Assembly: GCF_000733755.1 (NCBI RefSeq)
Contig: NZ_JPOF01000006.1
Span: 434,001 to 498,000 of the forward strand
Direction of reading: 5' to 3'
Length of the DNA: 64,000 bases
From: Lachnoclostridium phytofermentans
Lineage (GTDB): Bacteria > Bacillota > Clostridia > Lachnospirales > Lachnospiraceae
Numbering within the stretch: position 1 is the stretch's first letter; each line of letters starts with the position of its first letter. The translations under genes were made by a program, and so were the position numbers. Under the pieces are notes generated by a model. That model was not told the DNA's origin. It searched no databases and saw only the letters and a program-made list of their open reading frames with translations. Shown here piece by piece: positions 20,260 through 26,775 of this stretch.

Positions 20260-20712
20260 CTATACTAATTTAAGAGTATCTTCCGGATTTTTTGCAGCAT
20301 TTACCTTTGTAGAAGCTCCAATTATTATTCCATCCTCATTAATTAGATATGTTGTTCTAACTACGCCCATTGTCTTCTTACCGTACATATTCTTCTCCTG
20401 CCAAACATCATAGGCTTTGATAACTTCAAGTGCGGTATCCGATAATAGTTGAAATGGAAGATTATATTTCTCCGCAAATTTTTTATGGGATTGTACCGTA
20501 TCCTTACTAACCCCTAATATAACAGCATCCTTTTCCACAAAATCCGGATACAACGTTGCAAAACCCCAGGCTTGCGATGTACAGCCTGGGGTATTATCCT
20601 TAGGATAAAAGTAAAGGATTACTTTCTTACCCTTAAAATCCTTAAGAGATACCTCTACTCCATCTTGATTATTTAATGTAAATTCTGGTGCTTTACTTCC
20701 TAATTCTAACAT
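20260..20712 (-). CDS. bcp: Thiol peroxidase of the Bcp/PrxQ family, 1-Cys form
   Basis: A 150-residue peroxiredoxin. The peroxidatic Cys44 lies in N-T-P-G-C-T-S-Q-A, and Y-F-Y-P-K-D precedes it. The position five residues on, where many Bcp proteins have a resolving Cys, is Trp (A-W-G-F), and there is no other Cys. It must therefore be reduced by an external thiol partner. It removes H2O2 and organic peroxides in the cytoplasm. Its start overlaps the 3' end of yaaA by 20 bp, so the two are co-expressed. Confidence 0.94.
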   Translation of the reverse strand: MLELGSKAPEFTLNNQDGVEVSLKDFKGKKVILYFYPKDNTPGCTSQAWGFATLYPDFVEKDAVILGVSKDTVQSHKKFAEKYNLPFQLLSDTALEVIKAYDVWQEKNMYGKKTMGVVRTTYLINEDGIIIGASTKVNAAKNPEDTLKLV

Positions 20713-21460
20713 TAGAATCTCCTTTCACAAATACTAATTTGGTCTCTGTTGATAGGTTTTTATCATATGAAAAATCTAATCGATTAAATTTTATAACATC
20801 ATCTATCGTAGTTATCTTATTTTCTGCCATATAACGAACCATCTCTCCCCTAGCCATCTTAGCGTAAGTTCCTTTCTCTATTACTTTGTCTCCCTTTCGC
20901 TCTCCAAATACACAAGTTACTAATTTCACATCTTTCGAAACATAACGCTCAATACATTTGCTGTATTCTTTTGATGCTAAATTTAAGATCAAATCAGTCT
21001 CTTTACTAATCTTATCATACAATAAACTTCCCCAAAAATCATATAAATCCTTTTTATCAGATAATCTTACTTTGGACTGCATTTCCAAACGATAAGCAGT
21101 CACCCCGTCTAATGGTTTTAGTATACCATAAAATCCTGATAAGATAAATAAATGTTCCTGTATATACTCCAAATGGTCTTTTTCTAATACCTCTGGTGCC
21201 ATATACTGATATTGTATTCCCTGATAAGATAGAATTGCAGGAGTTAGTTTTGTTACTAAATCCATATTTGAGATTCTCTCGTAATTTAAGGTAGCTATTT
21301 GATCGTTGCAATTCCATAACTCTTTTGCTTCTTCATAACCTAAACTTTTTAAATAAGCTAATAAATCATTCGTTTGCTTGATGAAACTAGGTTCTCCTTG
21401 TACCGGTAAAGCTTCTATATTTTCCACCATCTTTTTTGCTGGTGATATAATTATTCTCAT
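20693..21460 (-). CDS. yaaA: YaaA-family peroxide-stress protein
   Basis: A 255-residue member of the YaaA/DUF328 family with the signature start M-R-I-I-I-S-P-A-K-K-M, plus L-S-G-F-Y-G-I-L-K-P-L-D and the C-terminal K-G-D. In Escherichia coli YaaA lowers free iron during H2O2 stress and binds DNA. Its overlap with bcp and nearness to ferritin make an iron/peroxide-defence neighbourhood. Function here is by family. Confidence 0.94.
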   Translation of the reverse strand: MRIIISPAKKMVENIEALPVQGEPSFIKQTNDLLAYLKSLGYEEAKELWNCNDQIATLNYERISNMDLVTKLTPAILSYQGIQYQYMAPEVLEKDHLEYIQEHLFILSGFYGILKPLDGVTAYRLEMQSKVRLSDKKDLYDFWGSLLYDKISKETDLILNLASKEYSKCIERYVSKDVKLVTCVFGERKGDKVIEKGTYAKMARGEMVRYMAENKITTIDDVIKFNRLDFSYDKNLSTETKLVFVKGDSNVRIRK

Positions 21461-21693
21461 AACTTCGTTGTTCTCTCCTCCTCTTATGTTTTCACCAATA
21501 TTGTAACATTGAATAAAATCAACAGCAATCGTAAATTTGTTTCCATTCAGTGATAAACTGCCACCACAACTAAATTATCTTTTCTGAATAGAATAAAATA
21601 CTTCCTAATTTATTAAAGTTCCTACAGTTAGAATGTCACGAATAAATCTATGTATCATATAGTAATAAGGATCATAAAAATCTTGGGAATGTT

Positions 21694-23037
21694 ATGCATA
21701 ATTTTAATCCATTTGATGAAAAGCCTGTACCGATAGAAAAAACCTTTATGGATTGGAGTGTTATTTACCCGTGTTCGTACAATAAAGAAGAAACAGATGC
21801 TTATACCAAATGCCGTATCGTTTTAATGAATGGTACAGAATTTGAAGCGCAATGGTTTTCCAGAAACTTTTCAAGACACTGCCCTGATAATGATTTAAGA
21901 AGAGAATTAGCTATCCTTCGACGTATCGAACAACAACAGCAAAAAAGGATAAGCTGTTTAAAACCAAAGAATGAAAGCATCTTAGAGCATACGATCACTT
22001 ACGAGCAATTGGCTGTAGACCTTACCTCTGTCTTAGCCAAACAGGAGCCAAACTGTACGGTAAGAAATGCTCTCAATTTTGCATTACTGGAGGATTTTGA
22101 TCACCTCTTTCGTTACTCTAATCTATTAGATTTGGAATATGGAATATGCCCGGAAAAATTAGTCGGCGGTTATACTGAGATAATGCCAGCAAGACCAACC
22201 ATTTCAGAGCATCGACATCCAGTTGATAGCATCTTCCCATATGTTAATAACAAAAAATCTGATATTCTGACCAAATTAAATATTAATATTATTACAGCAG
22301 CAGAACAACAAACGATGAATTACTACATGAATGTTGCGCCTCTTTATGATAAATCCGATCTGGGTCGCAGACTTTATCAGGAAATTGGTTTAATAGAAGA
22401 AGAACATGTCAGCCAATATGAAAGTTTGAAAGATACCACTTCAACCTGGCTGGAAGACTTATTACTTCATGAATATACCGAATGCTATCTCTATTATTCC
22501 TGTCTCCTAACAGAATGTGATCCGTGCATTCGCGGTATCTGGGAGGAATGCCTATGTCAGGAGATTTCACATTTGCATAAGGCAAAAGATCTCCTTTACC
22601 AATACGAAAGGAAAGATTGGCAACAAGTTATTCCTTGCGGAACCTTCCCTCAAATACTTTGCTTACGTCCTAATATCGATTATGTTCGTAAGATCATTGC
22701 AACCACCACAGGAAATACTCAGAGTTGCTCTAGTATCGTACCTTTGGGAAGCCTGTCCCCTTGCGCTCCATTCTTTGAGTATCAAGATATTATGAATCAT
22801 GACGTTTGTTGTGTACCAAGCCATAATGTTATCGATGCACGTATTGATTGTAAGGGAAAAGATTATCGTTTCCAAACAGCTCCTAATCCATTACCTGAGC
22901 TTCGCAACCGTTGTGAAGATAATGTAACTCTTGCCCGAATTCCAGAGTGTACACCAAGCGAAACTTCTGTATGTGGAACGACTGAGAATTGTTGCCAATG
23001 TAAAGCTAATACAAGTGAAGGAACCGTTTTTTGGTAA
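21694..23037 (+). CDS. Large ferritin-like protein with Cys-rich tail, unknown function
   Basis: 447 residues. A central helical region (about 120-310) has four ferritin-like helices with acidic/His pairs: L-L-E-D-F-D-H-L, L-I-E-E-E-H-V-S-Q-Y-E, L-L-H-E-Y-T-E-C and L-C-Q-E-I-S-H-L-H. This pattern suggests a diiron or dimanganese four-helix bundle. The N-terminal ~100 residues are unassigned. The C-terminal ~120 residues are rich in Cys (H-D-V-C-C, C-G-T-T-E-N-C-C-Q-C-K), perhaps metal- or disulfide-bound. There is no signal peptide, and the SD is weak. A spore-coat or rubrerythrin-like oxidative role is possible. I do not recognise a named family. Confidence 0.8.
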   Translation: MHNFNPFDEKPVPIEKTFMDWSVIYPCSYNKEETDAYTKCRIVLMNGTEFEAQWFSRNFSRHCPDNDLRRELAILRRIEQQQQKRISCLKPKNESILEHTITYEQLAVDLTSVLAKQEPNCTVRNALNFALLEDFDHLFRYSNLLDLEYGICPEKLVGGYTEIMPARPTISEHRHPVDSIFPYVNNKKSDILTKLNINIITAAEQQTMNYYMNVAPLYDKSDLGRRLYQEIGLIEEEHVSQYESLKDTTSTWLEDLLLHEYTECYLYYSCLLTECDPCIRGIWEECLCQEISHLHKAKDLLYQYERKDWQQVIPCGTFPQILCLRPNIDYVRKIIATTTGNTQSCSSIVPLGSLSPCAPFFEYQDIMNHDVCCVPSHNVIDARIDCKGKDYRFQTAPNPLPELRNRCEDNVTLARIPECTPSETSVCGTTENCCQCKANTSEGTVFW

Positions 23038-23175
23038 TCTTACTTTTTACTAGGCATTGCCTTATAATAAGTTCCCCCATCAAGGGTATCACGACTATTT
23101 TCCTGTCCTTTGACATCACATTAGATTTAATCTCAATCATCATGGTTTAGAAAAGGACAAATCGAAGACTTTTAA

Positions 23176-23343
23176 GTAAGGAAAGATCTCATTGTAATTG
23201 TCCATCGATAAAAAACTATACTTCACGCGGATCAAATCATCGTATTAAAAGAAGGGCAAATCTTTGAGCAAGGAACGCATCGAGAATTGTTGGATATGAA
23301 TGGTTTCTATGCAGAATTATATCGTAGCCAATTTAATATATAG
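23176..23343 (+). pseudogene. Fossil of an ABC exporter ATPase C-terminus
   Basis: Reading 23191-23343 in one frame gives I-V-I-V-H-R, an in-frame [18 protein letters not shown], then [10 protein letters not shown] and Y-R-S-Q-F-N-I before the stop. This is the switch-His region and C-terminal tail of an MDR/MsbA-type ABC exporter. Walker A and B, the signature motif and the membrane domain are gone, and the region to 23041 upstream is not readable. It is the remnant of a deleted exporter gene. Confidence 0.8.
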
Positions 23344-23387
23344 TCTTCTCCCCATCACTTAACAAGACTACTACTTGAACTATAAAA

Positions 23388-23440
23388 GGAACATTCAGTA
23401 ATAAAAGAGGGTGGAAATTCCTCTAGTTATTGTATGTTCC
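23388..23440. other. Long interrupted hairpin downstream of the exporter fossil
   Basis: GGAACATTCAGTAATA pairs with TTATTGTATGTTCC around an inner AGAGG...CCTCT stem. There is no clear U-tract. It may be the old terminator of the lost exporter. The rest of 23038-23505 holds nothing else I recognise. Confidence 0.4.
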
Positions 23441-23505
23441 TATATTATTATTATTATGAATTCTACTATATTGAAAAAGGTAAAGCACAATTCTATAAAT
23501 ATTTA

Positions 23506-24375
23506 TTAATGCTTTGTATTGCAACCTTCTTGTATGGAGCGTAGCACGGTTCCATAATGTTTCATAAACAATTCATAATCTGCGCCCTTTTTCGTCCAAA
23601 TGTAAACTGGCCAAGCATTTGTATGGAATCGTTTCAAGTTATGAAACACGTCTTCTTTTTCTAAAAGAATAAACATTCCTTTTTCAAAAAGAAGGAGTAA
23701 AGGTGGTGTATTGTCATATGTACATTGTAGTTCTTTTTCTATCTTTTCAGCTTTCTTTTGTCTCCCATCTGTTAGTGTATCTTCTTTTTGAATTTCTTCT
23801 ATTTGAATTTCTTCTATTTGTGTCTCTTCTTTTTGTGTCACTTCTTTTTGAATTTCTTCTGATTCCTTCTCTACTCCCTTTATTCCCTCTTTTACTTCTT
23901 CCAAAAAGTAATTAGATGATTCTACACGAATCAATCTCAATGGAAGTTTCACAAGACCATTCAGAATTCCTTGTTCCCTTAATAATTGCTCCGAAACAAC
24001 ACAATTACCACATGAAAATTGTAGGAATGTATGAACCCATTCTTCCATCATACCAGCATTATCGTAAGCTAGTGCAGATGCAACGGTTGCAGCATATTCG
24101 CAGTCATCACCCTTTTTCTTTGAATATATTATTTTTTTGATGGAATCAATCGATAGATAATATTCCTCAGACAGTTCAGTTACTGTTATACCATTCTTAT
24201 ATTTATTACAAATCATCTGATTTCTTTTTTGTAGCCGCATTCGATATCCAGTAACTTCTCCCCATTCCTTTTTTTCATCTCCTGATGGTACATATAATAT
24301 CTTACCTTCCGCATATTTTTGTACTTCCTTCAGTAACTCTATTGGTAATATATTTTTCGCATTTTCGTATCTCAT
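23506..24375 (-). CDS. CD3324-family HTH protein with long repeat-coded extension
   Basis: 289 residues. The first ~88 match the 85-residue CD3324-type protein at 50264-50521 (I-L-P-x-E-L-L-x-E-V-Q-K-Y-x-x-G-x-x-L-Y-V-P-S) and end in a Mor-like helix-turn-helix (T-V-T-E-L-S-E-E-Y-Y-L-S-I-D-S-I-K-K-I-I-Y). A middle region of about 80 residues is unassigned and has F-S-C-G-N-C. Then comes an acidic linker (about 170-205) of repeated E-E-I-Q-K/E-E-I-Q-I units coded by a 15-bp minisatellite, and a C-terminal domain of about 75 residues. It is likely a DNA-binding regulator with an added module. It lies 10 bp after the phosphotransferase-like gene, so probably in one operon. Confidence 0.8.
   Translation of the reverse strand: MRYENAKNILPIELLKEVQKYAEGKILYVPSGDEKKEWGEVTGYRMRLQKRNQMICNKYKNGITVTELSEEYYLSIDSIKKIIYSKKKGDDCEYAATVASALAYDNAGMMEEWVHTFLQFSCGNCVVSEQLLREQGILNGLVKLPLRLIRVESSNYFLEEVKEGIKGVEKESEEIQKEVTQKEETQIEEIQIEEIQKEDTLTDGRQKKAEKIEKELQCTYDNTPPLLLLFEKGMFILLEKEDVFHNLKRFHTNAWPVYIWTKKGADYELFMKHYGTVLRSIQEGCNTKH
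23779..23865 (-). repeat. 15-bp coding minisatellite
   Basis: About five to six units of 15 bp (plus-strand consensus TTGAATTTCTTCTAT) encode E-E-I-Q-I/K-E-V-T-Q-type pentapeptides in the CD3324-like protein. The unit keeps frame, so copy number could vary between strains without breaking the gene. Confidence 0.85.
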
Positions 24376-24385
24376 CTTTGCCCTC

Positions 24386-25093
24386 TTAAGATATTCTATT
24401 CATACGCTCTTCCAGTTCATTTAGGTACTTTACGATTGAATTACAGGATTCTTCATCATCGATGGAAGCATGCCATAGTAAAGTCGCTAGTGCCTTATAA
24501 TATGCCATACAAAGATAACGTCCTTTAAAGTCAGGTATCTTAATTCCTTCCTCCTTACAGTACTGAAACAACAACTCTGGGATTAGAAGATATGGCTTAT
24601 TCAAATCCATGATAGCAAAATCAAGTAAAAAATCTCCGACTCCAGCTCTACTCCAATCTGGAAATCCAGTCACAGTTTCACCGTCTGTTACCATATTGCA
24701 AAAGAAAGTATTGTTGTAGAATAAAAAGCGTTTTCCTTCGCAAAAAGATATACACTCCATCATTTTTTCATAATAGCGATTAAATACTTCTTCCTCTAAT
24801 AATGTAGTTTGAAACATATCTTTCCAATGGTACCAATAACCTTCCTGTTCATTTGAAAAAGTATCAACTAAGAACTCTTTGCATGTTACATATGGTAACT
24901 GGGCATCTTCTGTAAATTCTCCATACCCACAAAAATCTGTTACATCCACTGAACCAATTTCAAATATTTTTCGAAAAAACTCCTTATGGATTCTTTGAAA
25001 ATCTTCGATTGATAAATCGTCAGCTAAATATCCTTCCGGTGTCATATTAATAGTTTCTGGCAATCTTTCTTTTAGTAATTGACTCTTTTTCAT
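24386..25093 (-). CDS. Aminoglycoside-phosphotransferase-like protein without catalytic Asp
   Basis: 235 residues from the ATG at 25093. The C-lobe of an APH/choline-kinase fold is recognisable: F-Y-N-N-T-F-F-C-N sits where H-G-D-x-x-x-x-N is expected, followed by T-G-F-P-D-W-S-R-A-G-V-G-D-F-L-L-D-F-A. The catalytic His and Asp are Tyr and Asn, while the metal-binding Asn and the D-W Asp remain. The N-lobe is short. It may be a pseudokinase or a binding protein. The start overlaps the stop of the small membrane-protein gene upstream by ATGA. A GTG two codons upstream is an alternative start. Confidence 0.78.
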   Translation of the reverse strand: MKKSQLLKERLPETINMTPEGYLADDLSIEDFQRIHKEFFRKIFEIGSVDVTDFCGYGEFTEDAQLPYVTCKEFLVDTFSNEQEGYWYHWKDMFQTTLLEEEVFNRYYEKMMECISFCEGKRFLFYNNTFFCNMVTDGETVTGFPDWSRAGVGDFLLDFAIMDLNKPYLLIPELLFQYCKEEGIKIPDFKGRYLCMAYYKALATLLWHASIDDEESCNSIVKYLNELEERMNRIS

Positions 25094-25209
25094 ATCCACC
25101 TCTCATTTCTATACTGCTCTTTGCTTTCTCTTAAAATATTGGTCAAGCCTAGGAATACGATTCCTACACAAACTGGTAAATAAAACATTAATAGTATTAC
25201 GCTTAACAT
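25090..25209 (-). CDS. 39-residue single-pass membrane protein coupled to the phosphotransferase-like gene
   Basis: The ORF reads M-L-S-V-I-L-L-M-F-Y-L-P-V-C-V-G-I-V-F-L-G-L-T-N, a hydrophobic helix, followed by a charged tail (R-E-S-K-E-Q-Y-R-N-E-R-W-I). Its TGA overlaps the ATG of the next gene by four bases, the usual sign of translational coupling. There is no ideal SD; AGGAG lies about 16 nt upstream. Protein-like composition and the overlap support it, but it was not compared with homologues. Confidence 0.5.
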   Translation of the reverse strand: MLSVILLMFYLPVCVGIVFLGLTNILRESKEQYRNERWI

Positions 25210-25416
25210 ATTCAGAATCCGGCAACATCTCCTAATCGGAACTAATTAATCTTTCTAGCTTTTCTGATTATCTAAAGTAACTACCGCTAGTGCGCATCTA
25301 ACTTAATGAAATTATAACATAGCTAAAAAATTAAAATAGTGAAAGAATGGGTATAAACAAATTTTCTTTTCTGATTTGATAATTGCTTAGCATGGTGAAT
25401 AGCCTAATAGAGAGCC
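25210..25416. other. Intergenic stretch without recognised features
   Basis: AT-rich spacer upstream of the small membrane-protein gene. I see no further ORF with an SD, no tRNA and no strong hairpin. It should hold the promoter for the operon at 23506-25209. Confidence 0.5.
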
Positions 25417-25483
25417 AAAAATAGCCCTGTATCAAGAACTCGGTAGATTAATAAAAATCTTATTCCAAATTTGATACAGAGCC
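25417..25483. repeat. Nested inverted-repeat element, copy B
   Basis: The outer arms AATAGCCCTGTATCAA and AAATTTGATACAGAGCC match those of copy A at 11697-11764. The inner hairpin here is AGATTAATAAAAATCT instead of a GC-rich stem. Similar outer arms with different inner stems suggest a small dispersed element. Confidence 0.5.
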
Positions 25484-25511
25484 ATTTATTCTTATTCTTA
25501 ATCTTTACTTA

Positions 25512-25660
25512 TACTTTTTCTATTAATATACTCATTCTATTAATATGTTTTTCTATTAATATGCTTTTTTATTAATATTCCTTTTTTATTAACTATTTTT
25601 TTTATTTATATGTTTTTTCTATCCATATGTTTTTTCAATTAATAAGCTTTTTCTACTATA
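25512..25660 (-). repeat. 16-17 bp tandem array spanning the transglutaminase stop codon
   Basis: About nine degenerate units (plus-strand consensus GTTTTTTCTATTAATAT) run from inside the last codons of the transglutaminase gene (I-V-E-K-A-Y-stop) to about 130 bp past the stop. The terminal codons and TAA are themselves one unit of the array. Confidence 0.8.
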
Positions 25661-26457
25661 TAATCTTCAACACTTTTTTTAAATTTAATCTTTTTTCCTG
25701 ATGCCTTAACTGTAGCATCATACGTAGTATCTATAGTAACCCATTGTTCTGTAGATTCATCATAAAATTGATTCCAAGCATGATAAATGTTAGGGTTGTT
25801 TGAATCATATCCTTTTACTAATTTCGTTGGAACACCTACACTGCGAAGCATTACTGCTGTTAATGTAGCATAGTCAAAACAAATGCCTTTTTGGATTTTA
25901 TAAAAATCTTTTAAGTTAGGAACATAATCCTTAGATACCCTAACTGCTTTTTTATTATCATAAGTATAATTTTTTGTAATATAACTATGAATGGCTTTTG
26001 CTTTTTCCAAATTTGTTTTAGAATTTTTGGTTAACTCTTTTGCTTTTTTAAGTATTCTACTGTCTTCATTTTCCCAATCGATTGCTTTATTCGACTGAAG
26101 ATATGCGGAAGTTTCATCTTTCATATCGACTTTAATATCTTTTTGCAAGATACTAAGATATTTATTCCCCTTCACTTTTTCACCTATCATAATTCGATAT
26201 GTTCCATTTCCTAAAATGAAAGGATATTTTCCACCGTCAACAACAGAATAATTGTATGACTCTTTATCCTTGCTAATAACAATTACATATGCGGAATTCT
26301 TCGTCTCCTCTAGATTCGTTGATACATAGCCATCTGATAAATGGCTTTCATCTAATTCAACTATGGTATTTGCTTGAACTTTATCAATGCTAAATAATAA
26401 AGAAGAAAACAAAAACAGCAATAAAAATAATGTTTTAAAAATCCTCTTTGAGATCAT
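25639..26457 (-). CDS. Secreted transglutaminase-like (TgpA/YebA-type core) protein
   Basis: 272 residues from the ATG at 26457, which has the SD AAAGGAG; an in-frame GTG/ATG further up would overlap the riboswitch. A signal peptide (K-R-I-F-K-T-L-F-L-L-L-F-L-F-S-S) ends near V-Q-A-N. The papain-like triad is present: Cys near 190 in K-G-I-C-F-D-Y-A, His near 226 in Y-H-A-W-N-Q, Asp near 241 in I-D-T-T-Y-D-A. It could cleave or cross-link cell-surface proteins. It follows the giant adhesin gene, but the terminator and riboswitch between them make it a separate c-di-GMP-controlled unit. Confidence 0.92.
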   Translation of the reverse strand: MISKRIFKTLFLLLFLFSSLLFSIDKVQANTIVELDESHLSDGYVSTNLEETKNSAYVIVISKDKESYNYSVVDGGKYPFILGNGTYRIMIGEKVKGNKYLSILQKDIKVDMKDETSAYLQSNKAIDWENEDSRILKKAKELTKNSKTNLEKAKAIHSYITKNYTYDNKKAVRVSKDYVPNLKDFYKIQKGICFDYATLTAVMLRSVGVPTKLVKGYDSNNPNIYHAWNQFYDESTEQWVTIDTTYDATVKASGKKIKFKKSVEDYIVEKAY

Positions 26458-26463
26458 AAGACT

Positions 26464-26551
26464 CTCCTTTCGGTAACTGGCTGCCATCTTAGAATATCTA
26501 AGGAAGACCCTATAGCTTTGCGTCGCTAGTTTTCACTAGGTTTGCTATTAT
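26464..26551 (-). ncRNA. c-di-GMP-I (GEMM-I) riboswitch
   Basis: The minus strand from 26551 shows the class I aptamer in order: A-G-C-A-A-A-C-C, a stem capped by a GAAA tetraloop (CTAGTGAAAACTAG), the hallmark GACGCAAAGC, a receptor-like second helix (TCTTCCTTAG...CTAAGATGG) and the closing CAGTTACCG. The aptamer's 3' end abuts the SD AAAGGAG (26464-26470) of the transglutaminase gene, which suggests control of translation initiation. Whether c-di-GMP turns it on or off cannot be read with confidence. Confidence 0.9.
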
Positions 26552-26658
26552 CGTTGGAAAGCTCCAACTTTAGTTAGCGTAGTTTACTAATTTCATTCTA
26601 TAATGTTCATCAATATTAAAATATAGGTCTTTCTACCTGTTAATTAGCGATTTCTAAA

Positions 26659-26706
26659 AGTAAAACAAGAAAAAGCACACTTCACGTACTTTCCCTTGTT
26701 TTACTA
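26659..26706 (-). terminator. Terminator after the adhesin gene
   Basis: On the minus strand AGTAAAACAAGGGAAAG pairs with CTTTTTCTTGTTTTACT around an inner CGTG...-type loop, followed by a U-rich tail. It separates the adhesin transcript from the riboswitch-controlled gene. Confidence 0.65.
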
Positions 26707-26775
26707 CTGATTACTTTGTTAGAATCGTAATTATAAGATTAAGTTGTCTCCTACAAATAGTCTTAACGTTCATCA

